Shown: positions 44,511 to 52,416 of the stretch, in pieces | How positions within the stretch are numbered: position 1 is the first letter of the stretch | Layout: each line of letters starts with the position of its first letter | Assembly: GCA_029858505.1 (NCBI GenBank) | Contig: JAOUEW010000002.1 | Location: 292,851-356,850, forward strand | Length of the DNA stretch: 64,000 nt | Direction of reading: 5' to 3' | From: Deltaproteobacteria bacterium | Lineage (GTDB): Bacteria > SAR324 > JACQKK01 | Made by a program: the position numbers and the translations under genes | Notes under the pieces: model-generated | Databases searched by the model: none | What the model was told of the DNA's origin: nothing | Seen by the model: only the letters and a program-made list of their open reading frames with translations

Positions 44511-44888
44511 ATGATTCATGAACGGGTACTATGGGGGCTTTTCGTTTCCCTGGGATTGGGGCTTGCGGGGTGTTCCCAAAACCCAACCAACGAACCCACG
44601 CCGGGAGAATGGCCCGCCACGCGCTATGTGGAGCCAGGGCAGTTTACTTACCAAATGGAGGAAGGAATGCCCCTTTCGGCCACGGGAACGGGCTGCGGAG
44701 AAACCCGCGAAAAAGCCCTGGATCACGCCGAAGCCGCCGCATTGTATAACCTGAGGAGCCTGACTGGGCAAAAACGCTATCGGGTCCGCTATCATTTTTT
44801 GAGAGACATCCCAGACCCACGCCGGGTTTGCTTGGAAATGGAGGCCATCATGGAGAAATGTCAGATTCCGCCCTGCCCCGTTCGTTGA
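44511..44888 (+). CDS. Predicted lipoprotein
   Basis: A 125-residue protein with a signal peptide (RVLWGLFVSLGLG) and a lipobox LAGC, so it should be a lipoprotein. The mature part contains a GCGETREKALDHAEAAALYNLRSLTGQKRYRVRY segment with additional cysteines (54 and the C-terminal region). I recognise no family. GAGGG lies eight bases before ATG 44511. It is followed by two membrane genes, probably in one operon. Confidence 0.75.
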   Translation: MIHERVLWGLFVSLGLGLAGCSQNPTNEPTPGEWPATRYVEPGQFTYQMEEGMPLSATGTGCGETREKALDHAEAAALYNLRSLTGQKRYRVRYHFLRDIPDPRRVCLEMEAIMEKCQIPPCPVR

Positions 44889-44977
44889 CCCCCGGGCCTT
44901 CCATGGTTACACTACATTTGATCATCGATCCTGCCGGACGGCAGGTCCTTCATCCTTCTTGAGAGAAAAACCGCGTA

Positions 44978-45871
44978 ATGGGACGGGGAAAACGAAAAAA
45001 GAAAGCGCATCGTTCTTTGCTTCAAAAGCGCGTTCAAGCCCCTTCTGGTTCTCCTCCTTCGGCGGCACCTGCCCCCTATCCACCCAGGCCATCCACCCCC
45101 CAGCCGGCCCAGAATGGGGCCCCCGCGTCCTATTCACGGGATGCGGGCACGCCGGGGTGGGAATTGTTTCTGATGGCTGTGGTACGGGTGACCTGGGATT
45201 TGATCCGAGGATTGCTGGAATCGGTGATCGTGGCCCTGATCCGTTTAGCGGAGGTGTTGTGGCAGATCTTGTCTTGGGTGGCCTGGCAGCTCAACTTGTT
45301 ATGGATGCGCTTTGACCTGTGGTGGGCACCGCGTTGGCCCAGGATTTGGGTGACGCTTCGCCCCACGGTTTCCGTGCTGGCGGTGATGCACTTGGTGGGC
45401 GTGGCCTGGCTGCCCGGGGGTGAGAACAAACTGTTCAATTGGTCCGTTCGGGACAAACTGGGGTACACCACTCTCTATCCGATGATTGATACTTTTGGCT
45501 TTTGGGTGAGGCCCCAGGAGGATATTCAACTCCGCTATCAAATTTACACCCAAGAAGGCACCACCCATAAGGGATTGTTTCCAGACCCGGCCATTGGCTT
45601 GCAGGTGAGATACGACCGTTGGGCCTTGGCCACCCAATACACGGCGGGGGCCAGTGCCTTAAACCACGCCGCCATGGGCCGGTTTTTGGCCAGCCAAACC
45701 CCATCCACTCCGTTTAAAGTGGCCCTGTCCTCGGTGACATGGCGTTGGCATTGGCGGCCGGTGGCCTTTCCCCCTTCGTTTGCCTGGGAGGGTGAGCAGC
45801 CCCAAGAACGCTCGCTGGGGGCCTACAACGGGCTGACCAAACAGTGGGAGTCGGGAGACAAAACGCCATGA
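44978..45871 (+). CDS. Membrane partner of HTTM protein, DUF5819-like
   Basis: A 297-residue protein. The first 55 residues are Lys/Arg- and Pro-rich. Residues about 60-115 are hydrophobic with tryptophans and another helix follows (about 125-145). The rest is a soluble beta-rich domain containing FGFWVRPQEDIQLRYQIYTQEG, which resembles the partner proteins (DUF5819 type) found beside HTTM genes. Its stop overlaps the HTTM start (ATGA). Function unknown; probable accessory subunit or substrate-presenting protein. Confidence 0.6.
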   Translation: MGRGKRKKKAHRSLLQKRVQAPSGSPPSAAPAPYPPRPSTPQPAQNGAPASYSRDAGTPGWELFLMAVVRVTWDLIRGLLESVIVALIRLAEVLWQILSWVAWQLNLLWMRFDLWWAPRWPRIWVTLRPTVSVLAVMHLVGVAWLPGGENKLFNWSVRDKLGYTTLYPMIDTFGFWVRPQEDIQLRYQIYTQEGTTHKGLFPDPAIGLQVRYDRWALATQYTAGASALNHAAMGRFLASQTPSTPFKVALSSVTWRWHWRPVAFPPSFAWEGEQPQERSLGAYNGLTKQWESGDKTP

Positions 45872-46833
45872 GAAGTTTTGAAATGTGGATGGACCATGCC
45901 GGACGGCAATGGAGTCAGTTTTGGTTTCGCCGCCCCTGCTTGGCCAACTTGGCCTTTTTACGGATGGCCACGGGGTTGATGTGGTTTTACGCCCTGTCGG
46001 CCTATACCTTGGACCTATCGGCCCATTTGGGGTCCCATGGGTGGGCGAACCCTGAGGATTTGGCGGGGTCGAGCCCCTTTGTGTGGTCCTTCAGCGCGTT
46101 TCACTGGGTGAACAGTCTGTGGTGGTGGTGGTTTGTTCATTTGTCCGCGTTGCTCACGGCTTCGGCTTTGATTTTGGGAATCCATCCCACGATTTCCGGA
46201 TTGTTGAGCCTGTTTTTCCATTTGTCTTACATGCACCGCAACCCGGTGGTGGTGCTGGAAATGGACCACCTCATCACGTTTGCTTTGGTGTACACCACCC
46301 TGGCCCCCACGGCCCGCCAGTTTGCCATCGATCCCCTCTTCCGTACCGGGCAGTTCCGCTATAGCTGGGAGGATGTCAACCCGATTCAGGATTCGGAATG
46401 GGGAAGCCTGATCTTGAGATTAATGCAGATTCATCTCTGTCTGCTGTATGTTCACGCGGCCCTGGCGAAAATGGATCCCAGTTGGTTGTCGGGTGCTTCC
46501 TTAACCCATCCCCGGCTGGAGCAACGGGGTTTTCCCCTGGGGTGGGAATGGATGACGGCCTCGCCGGAATGGACGGTACTATTTTCTTATGGCTTGGTCA
46601 TTTGGATGCTGCTCTATCCGGTCTTGATCTGGGTGCCCCGGCTGCGTACCCCTCTGGTGACTTTTTCCATTTTGTTGCACGTGGTGGTGGGGGTGGTTTG
46701 GGGGCAGTTGGCTTTTAATCTGATGATGGCCGCCCTGAACACCATGTTCTTCCCCCCCGAGTGGGTGGTCCGGGCCAAAAATGAGGTTCGAGAAGCCTTG
46801 GGGATGCCCTGGTTTCCCTCAGGGCACCCCTAG
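45868..46833 (+). CDS. HTTM-family membrane protein (vitamin-K-dependent gamma-carboxylase-like)
   Basis: A 321-residue protein with several membrane helices. Segments that match HTTM proteins are FLRMATGLMWFYALSAY, HRNPVVVLEMDHLITFALVYTTLAPTARQFAID, and RLMQIHLCLLYVHAALAKMDPSWLSGASL. HTTM proteins are relatives of eukaryotic gamma-glutamyl carboxylase, but most bacterial members have no shown activity. ATG 45868 overlaps the stop of the previous gene by four bases. Several His and Lys residues in these segments make enzyme activity possible. Whether vitamin K (menaquinone) is used is an open question. Confidence 0.8.
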   Translation: MRSFEMWMDHAGRQWSQFWFRRPCLANLAFLRMATGLMWFYALSAYTLDLSAHLGSHGWANPEDLAGSSPFVWSFSAFHWVNSLWWWWFVHLSALLTASALILGIHPTISGLLSLFFHLSYMHRNPVVVLEMDHLITFALVYTTLAPTARQFAIDPLFRTGQFRYSWEDVNPIQDSEWGSLILRLMQIHLCLLYVHAALAKMDPSWLSGASLTHPRLEQRGFPLGWEWMTASPEWTVLFSYGLVIWMLLYPVLIWVPRLRTPLVTFSILLHVVVGVVWGQLAFNLMMAALNTMFFPPEWVVRAKNEVREALGMPWFPSGHP

Positions 46834-47132
46834 AAGGGATTATTTTCGCATTCTCTTCATTTGGCTATTGACAACCCCCCCCATGTTGCAGGCAAAATAA
46901 TGTTTTCACCACCGCCCGTGTCCTCTTCTGCCGGGTTTTTGCCGGAACAATGAGGGGGTGGCGTAGCCTGCCGGGCCCAATAAGAGATTCGCCAGCGATT
47001 TAAACCAGTTGGGGAAACGGATAGACGAACACCGGGCAGTAAGAAAGCCAGGCCAAAAGCGACTAGGCTTAAAGCGATGAGGCCAACAGCGATCTAGTAC
47101 AGTACCTAGGCCACCAAACTAGCAGCGGCCAC
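46834..47132. other. Upstream region of the tRNA-secE-nusG-ribosomal gene set
   Basis: 299 bases. A perfect TTGACA lies at 46868-46873 but no matching -10 occurs at 16-18 bases (the A/T-rich AAAATAATG lies 20 or more bases downstream). Degenerate 15-base repeats fill 47050-47095. No gene is supported. Confidence 0.55.
47050..47095. repeat. Three degenerate 15-16-bp tandem repeats upstream of tRNA-Tyr
   Basis: AGGCCAAAAGCGACT (47050-47064), AGGCTTAAAGCGATG (47065-47079) and AGGCCAACAGCGATCT (47080-47095). The AGGC and AGCGA positions are kept, at one and a half helical turns. Confidence 0.7.
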
Positions 47133-47214
47133 GGGGAGATTCCCGAGCGGTCAAAGGGATCAGACTGTAAATCTGACGGCGACGCCTTCGAAGGTTCGAA
47201 TCCTTCTCTCCCCA
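47133..47214 (+). tRNA. tRNA-Tyr (GTA)
   Basis: 82 bases with a long variable arm. Acceptor GGGGAGA/TCTCCCC, anticodon stem CAGA/TCTG around CTGTAAA (anticodon GTA), T arm GAAGG TTCGAAT CCTTC. Discriminator A; CCA is not encoded. Confidence 0.97.
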
Positions 47215-47296
47215 TATTCCCTTTCTCTTCCCAGCGGTGTTGGCTGAGCCGGCGGGAAAGTCAGGGTCGAAAGGCCGGAAGGGCCGGCAAAGGAAA

Positions 47297-47371
47297 GCCC
47301 GGGTAGCTCAGTGGTAGAGCGCTTCCTTGGTAAGGAAGAGGTCGGCAGTTCAATCCTGCTCCCGGGCTCCA
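47297..47371 (+). tRNA. tRNA-Thr (GGT)
   Basis: 75 bases. Acceptor GCCCGGG/CCCGGGC, anticodon stem CTTCC/GGAAG with loop TTGGTAA (anticodon GGT). Discriminator T is followed by encoded CCA, unlike the neighbouring tRNAs. Confidence 0.97.
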
Positions 47372-47446
47372 TCCCCAGGTTTTTTTTTAACGGGCGGCCC
47401 CGGGCTGCGGAAACCAAACTTTAGACACCCTAGCGCGGGAACGACG

Positions 47447-47596
47447 ATGGCGGAAATCATTATGCTGCAATGCGTGGAATGCAAGCGGGAGAACTATATT
47501 TCAGCCCGCAATAAAAAGAAGAACCCCAACAAGCTGGAAAAAAAGAAGTACTGCCGGTTTGAACGCAAACACACCGTGCATAAAGAGGCCAAGTAA
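47447..47596 (+). CDS. rpmG: Large ribosomal subunit protein bL33
   Basis: A 49-residue bL33 starting [16 protein letters not shown]. Most of a zinc-ribbon is present: CVEC and one more Cys in [10 protein letters not shown], but the expected last Cys of the second pair is replaced (CRFE), so it looks like an intermediate between zinc-binding and zinc-free forms. It lies between tRNA-Thr and tRNA-Trp, a common position near secE. ATG 47447 is inside a longer frame that has no support. Confidence 0.92.
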   Translation: MAEIIMLQCVECKRENYISARNKKKNPNKLEKKKYCRFERKHTVHKEAK

Positions 47597-47605
47597 GGCC
47601 CACCC

Positions 47606-47678
47606 AGGCCAGTAGCTCAACTGGTAGAGTATCGGTCTCCAAAACCGGCGGTTGGGGGTTCAAGTCCCTCCTGGCCTG
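47606..47678 (+). tRNA. tRNA-Trp (CCA)
   Basis: 73 bases, ten bases after the rpmG stop. Acceptor AGGCCAG/CTGGCCT, anticodon stem TCGGT/ACCGG (one mismatch or G-U) with loop CTCCAAA (anticodon CCA), T arm GGGGG TTCAAGT CCCTC. Discriminator G; no CCA encoded. Confidence 0.96.
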
Positions 47679-47686
47679 CTGCACCA

Positions 47687-47706
47687 CCCGGCGGGTTTCT
47701 GCCGGG
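47687..47706 (+). terminator. Weak hairpin after tRNA-Trp
   Basis: CCCGGC/GCCGGG stem with a GGGTTTCT loop, followed by CGGGTTGTTC. The stem is short and the U-tract poor, so readthrough to secE is likely. The remaining 257 bases before secE hold no gene. Confidence 0.4.
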
Positions 47707-47963
47707 CGGGTTGTTCAAGCAGAAAGCAATTTGAAAGTCATGTTTGAACGTAAAGACAATATTCATGCGATTTCGAATTTGGTTTTAAACGATAAATCCA
47801 GGTCACTCTTTGCCTGGGCTGTAAGCTGAGAAGTGAGGGGCATTGCTCCATAAAATACCGGGGCAAAGTCTTAAGATTTTCATGTGGGAGGCCTGATAGG
47901 CCCCCCGTGAGATGAATCCCTGATCCGAACGAACCGTATCACCTAAACCACTGGGGCCATGTC

Positions 47964-48155
47964 GTGGGATTATTTAAGTCTATTCAAAACTTCTTCCGAG
48001 ACGTCCAGGGAGAATTGAAGCGGGTCACTTGGCCGACCTGGGAGGAAACCCGCAACTTTACGGGCGTGGTGGTGACGGTGGCTTTGGCGCTGGCCATGTT
48101 TTTAGGCAGCGCCGACATGGGCTTGTCGTGGGTGGTAAAACAGGTGATCCGATAA
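47964..48155 (+). CDS. secE: Preprotein translocase subunit SecE
   Basis: A 63-residue SecE with the amphipathic start (FFRDVQGELKRVTWPTWEETRNFT, with the conserved VTWPT...E) and one membrane helix (about 33-52). It stabilises SecYEG. The start is GTG with GGGG eight bases upstream. It is followed by nusG, in the usual order. Confidence 0.96.
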   Translation: MGLFKSIQNFFRDVQGELKRVTWPTWEETRNFTGVVVTVALALAMFLGSADMGLSWVVKQVIR

Positions 48156-48263
48156 CCCGGCGATGGGCGGCCGGGAGAATGCCCCGGCTTCGGTAAAGCC
48201 GATGCTCCAGGGGCTGCAACGACCCCGAATCACAAAGAATGACGGCCGGAAAGATGAAGACGC

Positions 48264-48866
48264 ATGACTGACGAAACCGGAAAAGATACCTTCATCACGG
48301 GATCCGGCAAGGAGCTCCCCAAGGAACCGCGCTGGTATATCCTCCAAACTTACTCCGGCTTTGAAAACCGGGTGAAAAAAACGTTGGAGGAAAAGCTCCG
48401 CATTGAAAACCTGGCCGACTTGGTGGAAGACGTACTGGTGCCGGGAGAAGACGTAACCCGGGTAAAGAACGGCAAGAAGCGTAAACAGCACGTGGTGTAT
48501 TTTCCGGGGTATGTGCTGATTAAAATGCGGTTGACGGACCAACTGTGGCACATGCTGATGGAAATTCCACGGGTATCGGGCTTTGTGGGCGGGAAAAGCC
48601 GCAACGAACCCCAGCCGCTGGAAGACAACGAGTTGGAGTTCATTCGCTCGCAGATGGATGAGGGCATTGCCCAAACCGCCATCAAGCAGGAATTCGAAGT
48701 AGGCCAGCAGGTGGTGGTGATTGACGGTCCCTTCGCGAACTTCGCCGGTAAAATTGACGAAGTGAGCATGGACAAGCACAAGCTCAGGGTGATGATTTCC
48801 ATTTTGGGTCGGTCTACCCCGGTGGAATTAGACTTTGACAAGGTGAAGCCCCAGACCAAAGAATAA
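48264..48866 (+). CDS. nusG: Transcription termination/antitermination factor NusG
   Basis: A 200-residue NusG. The NGN domain (PRWYILQTYSGFENRVKKTLEEKL, then FPGYVLIKM and PRVSGFVGG) is followed by the KOW domain (EFEVGQQVVVIDGPFANFAGKIDEV). It binds RNA polymerase and links it to Rho or the ribosome. About 16 residues precede the domain. Confidence 0.97.
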   Translation: MTDETGKDTFITGSGKELPKEPRWYILQTYSGFENRVKKTLEEKLRIENLADLVEDVLVPGEDVTRVKNGKKRKQHVVYFPGYVLIKMRLTDQLWHMLMEIPRVSGFVGGKSRNEPQPLEDNELEFIRSQMDEGIAQTAIKQEFEVGQQVVVIDGPFANFAGKIDEVSMDKHKLRVMISILGRSTPVELDFDKVKPQTKE

Positions 48867-49075
48867 TGAATGATTAACGGATGGACGAGGTTGGCGGTGG
48901 GGCAGGAAAAATATGCCCGCCAGAGTTAGGGGAACCCGGCAGGATGACTGGCAGACCGGCAGAAATAATAAACCCGCCAGAAAAAATGAGTTGGTTAAAA
49001 AATAGCCCAGTGTAAATTTGGTAGATGTTCCAGTAAAACAACCTGTTCAAAGATCGAGAGAAAGCGAGAAGATTC

Positions 49076-49501
49076 ATGGCCAAGAAAATTACCGCCCTGA
49101 TTAAACTGCAAATCCCCGGCGGAAAAGCCAACCCCTCCCCCCCAGTCGGCCCGGCCCTGGGGCCCCACGGGTTGAACATCATGGAGTTCTGCAAGAGCTT
49201 CAATGCCCAGACTCAGGCCATGGAAGGCACCACCATTCCGGTGGTGATTACCGTCTATCAAGACCGCTCGTTTACGTTCATCACCAAAACGCCTCCGGCT
49301 TCGGTGCTGATCAAAAAAGCGTTGGGTATTGAATCCGGCTCGAAGGAACCCAACAAAATTAAAGTGGGCAAAATCACCAAGGCCCAGGTGAAGGAAATCG
49401 CCAAGAAAAAAATGGTGGACATGAACTGCTTTGACCTGGAACCGGCCATGCGCACCATCGAGGGCACCGCCCGCAGCATGGGCGTAGACGTGGTGGAGTA
49501 A
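49076..49501 (+). CDS. rplK: Large ribosomal subunit protein uL11
   Basis: A 141-residue uL11 with [32 protein letters not shown] at the N-terminus and the rRNA-binding C-terminal domain ([17 protein letters not shown]). It binds the GTPase-associated region of 23S rRNA. It starts the rplK-rplA-rplJ-rplL set, 210 bases after nusG. Confidence 0.98.
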   Translation: MAKKITALIKLQIPGGKANPSPPVGPALGPHGLNIMEFCKSFNAQTQAMEGTTIPVVITVYQDRSFTFITKTPPASVLIKKALGIESGSKEPNKIKVGKITKAQVKEIAKKKMVDMNCFDLEPAMRTIEGTARSMGVDVVE

Positions 49502-49594
49502 CCTCCTCCTTATCGTCTCTGGCAAACGGCATCGGTTCATGTTGAACGATGTACCTGACCACAACGGCATTCATAGAAACATTCGGAAACGACC

Positions 49595-50290
49595 ATGGCC
49601 AAATTAACCAAACGGCAAAAAGTACAAAAACAGGCCCTGACCAGAAAAGGCCTGTATCCCCTGCAAGAGGCCGTTCAGATTGTGAAAAAAACGGCCACCG
49701 CTAAGTTTGACGAAAGCGTGGACCTGGCGGTGAAACTTGGCTTGGACCCCCGCAAGGCCGATCAAAACGTGCGCGGAACCTGCGCCCTGCCGAACGGCAC
49801 GGGCAAAAAAGTGCGGGTGCTGGCACTGGCCACTGGGGCCAAAGCGGCGGAAGCCCAAGCCGCTGGCGCCGACATGGTGGGGTCCGATGATTACATTGCC
49901 AAGATTGAAGGCGGCTGGTTTGACTTTGACCTGATGGTGGTAACCCCCGACATGATGGGCAAGGTGGGAAAAATCGGGAAGATTCTGGGCCCCCGCGGGC
50001 TGATGCCCAACCCTAAGTCGGGAACGGTGACCCCCGACATCGGCGGTGCGGTGAAAAACATCAAGGCGGGTCAGGTGGCTTTCCGGTTAGACAAGGCCGG
50101 AATTGTTCATGTGCCGGTAGGCCGTGCTTCTTTCGACGCGGCCAAACTGGAAGAAAACGTGAACGCCCTCATCGAAGCCCTGAAACGGGCCAAGCCTTCC
50201 ACGGCCAAGGGGGTGTTCTTGAAATCGATGACGTTAAACTCGACCATGGGACCGGGGCTGCGGTTGGACCCCACCCCTTACATGTCGTAA
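49595..50290 (+). CDS. rplA: Large ribosomal subunit protein uL1
   Basis: A 231-residue uL1. The core segments [34 protein letters not shown] and [19 protein letters not shown] are typical. It forms the L1 stalk and often represses its own operon through an mRNA mimic near rplK. Length is normal. Confidence 0.98.
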   Translation: MAKLTKRQKVQKQALTRKGLYPLQEAVQIVKKTATAKFDESVDLAVKLGLDPRKADQNVRGTCALPNGTGKKVRVLALATGAKAAEAQAAGADMVGSDDYIAKIEGGWFDFDLMVVTPDMMGKVGKIGKILGPRGLMPNPKSGTVTPDIGGAVKNIKAGQVAFRLDKAGIVHVPVGRASFDAAKLEENVNALIEALKRAKPSTAKGVFLKSMTLNSTMGPGLRLDPTPYMS

Positions 50291-50610
50291 GCGTTTGTTG
50301 TGATGTCGAAGACCGCAGGGGCCCCCAGCCGTTGGGTTGGGGCGCTTAAACGGGGAAACCCTGCCGAGGCATCGGAATCCGGATCAGACGGCCCACAAGT
50401 GGGCGGTGTCCGGGATGTTCATTCCGCGGCAGACATCCGTCTGCCATCCTCGCCGGTTTCCCCCATTGCTATCCCCGCGGTATTCTACGAGTTTCCCAAA
50501 CCATGGGGGCTTTGTTACAGGTGTCATTTTAGTTGTGGCATAACGTTATCTCATTCGAATTCTGGGTTTGGGCTTGGCCCTGCCCCGATCACCCCGGCAT
50601 AGGAGGACCC
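50291..50610 (+). promoter_or_regulatory. rplJ leader, probable uL10 autoregulatory region
   Basis: 320 bases between rplA and rplJ with no gene. The segment GAAGACCGCAGGGGCC (50310-50325) matches the general form of the leader where the L10-L12 complex binds, and several GC-rich stems follow. A sequence resembling promoter hexamers was not defined. This is an inference from position and partial sequence. Confidence 0.5.
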
Positions 50611-51138
50611 TTGCAAAAACAACAAAAAGAAGAATTGGCCGGACAACTGGCCCATATTTTTCAGCAGGCCAAAATGGGCATTCTGCTGGACTACCGGGGC
50701 ATGAAGGTGGAGGAAATCTCCGAGCTTCGGTCGAAACTTCGGCAGAAGGCTGGTTACATTCGGGTGTTGAAAAACCGAGTGGCCAAGCGGGCGGTGAAGG
50801 GAACCCCCTTCGAGCCCATCGCCGAGAAAATGACCGATACCCGGGCCCTGGTGTATGGCCAAGATCCCGTGGGGCAGTCGAAGGTGGTGAACGACTACCT
50901 GGCCACCCATGAAAAGGTCAAAATGATCGCCGCCCTGTTGGTGAAAGACAGCGGCGGGGAATTGCTGGATGCTTCCAGCGTGAAAAGGCTGGCTACCCTG
51001 CCCTCTCGCGAGGAACTGGTGGCCAAGCTGCTGTTCCTGATGAACGCCCCCGTTACCCGGCTGGCCCGCACCTTGAACGAGGTGCCGGCCGGACTGGTGA
51101 GGGCGCTGGATGCCATTGCCAAACAAAAAAGCGCCTAA
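50611..51138 (+). CDS. rplJ: Large ribosomal subunit protein uL10
   Basis: A 175-residue uL10. It begins with TTG; AGGAGG lies four bases before it, and the frame from 50533 has no such site. The N-terminal domain (LQKQQKEELAGQLAHIFQQAKMGILLDYRGMKVEEISELR) and the C-terminal L12-binding helix are present. It anchors the bL12 stalk. Confidence 0.96.
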   Translation: MQKQQKEELAGQLAHIFQQAKMGILLDYRGMKVEEISELRSKLRQKAGYIRVLKNRVAKRAVKGTPFEPIAEKMTDTRALVYGQDPVGQSKVVNDYLATHEKVKMIAALLVKDSGGELLDASSVKRLATLPSREELVAKLLFLMNAPVTRLARTLNEVPAGLVRALDAIAKQKSA

Positions 51139-51228
51139 CCGGCTCTTGGTTTTTAATCTTCCGGCGGAAGGGTTTCGCCGGGTTCACACAAGCCAGACCA
51201 CTCATAACCGAATAGAAGGGAAATTCAC

Positions 51229-51609
51229 ATGGCTATTTCTAAAGATCAAATGATTGAACACATTTCTTCCATGTCTGTGCTGGAGCTTTCCGACCTGGTG
51301 AAGGCTTTGGAAGAAAAATTTGGCGTGTCTGCCGCCGCCGCCGTGGCCGTGGCCCCTGCCGCTGGTGGGGCTGCCGCTGGTGCCGCCGCCGAAGAGAAAA
51401 CCCAATTCAACGTGGTGCTGACCGATGGTGGCGCCAACAAAATCAACGTGATTAAAGAAATCCGCACCGTCATGGGTCTGGGGCTGAAAGAAGCCAAAGA
51501 CTTCGTGGAAGGCGCCCCCAACACCGTGAAAGAAGGCGTGAACAAGGACGAAGCGGACAAAATCAAAAAAGCCCTGGAAGCCGCTGGCGCCAAAGTGGAA
51601 ATCAAGTAG
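51229..51609 (+). CDS. rplL: Large ribosomal subunit protein bL12 (L7/L12)
   Basis: A 126-residue bL12. The dimerisation domain, an Ala-rich hinge, and the C-terminal factor-binding domain ([42 protein letters not shown]) are clear. A strong terminator follows at once, where rpoB is expected in most bacteria. Confidence 0.98.
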   Translation: MAISKDQMIEHISSMSVLELSDLVKALEEKFGVSAAAAVAVAPAAGGAAAGAAAEEKTQFNVVLTDGGANKINVIKEIRTVMGLGLKEAKDFVEGAPNTVKEGVNKDEADKIKKALEAAGAKVEIK

Positions 51610-51626
51610 TTTTCTTATCGGAACCG

Positions 51627-51671
51627 CTCTCTCTCTTTCTCCGTTCAACGGAGAATGAGAGAGAGGATTTT
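51627..51671 (+). terminator. Strong terminator after rplL
   Basis: A 16-base stem CTCTCTCTTTCTCCG/CGGAGAATGAGAGAG with one mismatch and a five-base loop, then GATTTTTG. It closes the rplKAJL unit before clpP. Confidence 0.9.
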
Positions 51672-51710
51672 TGTTTCCCCCCTCTCCACCCTCATTCCAA
51701 CCGCACAACC

Positions 51711-52304
51711 ATGGCCGAAGAAGAAAAGGGAAAAGGAAAGGAGGAAGACAAAAGCCTGATGAATAGGCTGCTGTCTTCCCGCACCGTCATTATTTCTGGC
51801 CCGGTGGATTCGGATCTGGCCAACAAGGTGATTCAGCAGTTGCTGGTGCTGGAGCAGGACGATCCCAAGAAACAAATCATGGTGATGGTGAACTCTCCTG
51901 GTGGAGAAGTGTTTTCCGGGTTCGCGATATTCGACTGCATTCGGTTTGTCCGCCCACCAGTCATTTCGGTGGTGGTGGGGCTGGCGGCCAGCATGGGGTC
52001 AATCATTCCTTTGGCGGCCCCCAAGGGCAGCCGGTATTGCTTGCCCAACGCCAAGTTTCTCATTCACCAGCCCTTGTTGATGGGCTATTCCGGACGGGCC
52101 ACCGACCTGGAAATTCAGGCCAAAGAAATTTTAAAAGACCGGGAACGGATTGTGGATCTGTACGCTGAGGTCACCGGAAAGTCGAAAGATGTGGTGGCCA
52201 AAGACATTGACCGCGACAAATGGATGGACCCGGCAGAGGCCAAAGCCTATAACTTGGTGGATCACATTGTGACCAAGCGGGCGGACCTTAAAACCAAGGA
52301 TTAA
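51711..52304 (+). CDS. clpP: ClpP-family serine protease, divergent
   Basis: A 197-residue ClpP. The catalytic triad is present: Ser94 in LAASMGS, His119 in LIHQPL and Asp169 in DRDKW. Differences from standard ClpP are the leader LAASMGSIIPLAA instead of QAASMGAFLLAAG, the charged N-terminal tail with Lys/Glu runs and no IPMVVE-type axial-loop motif, and no adjacent clpX. It may be a paralogue with its own partner or regulation. It starts 40 bases after the rplL terminator U-tract. Confidence 0.87.
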   Translation: MAEEEKGKGKEEDKSLMNRLLSSRTVIISGPVDSDLANKVIQQLLVLEQDDPKKQIMVMVNSPGGEVFSGFAIFDCIRFVRPPVISVVVGLAASMGSIIPLAAPKGSRYCLPNAKFLIHQPLLMGYSGRATDLEIQAKEILKDRERIVDLYAEVTGKSKDVVAKDIDRDKWMDPAEAKAYNLVDHIVTKRADLKTKD

Positions 52305-52380
52305 GAAACGAGGTGGAGTGTAGGAAGGAGCACAGTGCAGGAAAGGTAAAAAGCTTAGCCAACAAGCCTAAATATCATTG

Positions 52381-52408
52381 AAAACCGGGAGCCCAGGCCC
52401 CCGGTTTT
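52381..52408. terminator. Bidirectional terminator between clpP and dnaJ
   Basis: AAAACCGGG/CCCGGTTTT stem with a ten-base loop, followed by TTTGTTTTTT on the plus strand, preceded by an A-tract on the other. It sits nine bases beyond the dnaJ stop region on the minus strand. Confidence 0.8.
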
Positions 52409-52416
52409 TTTGTTTT

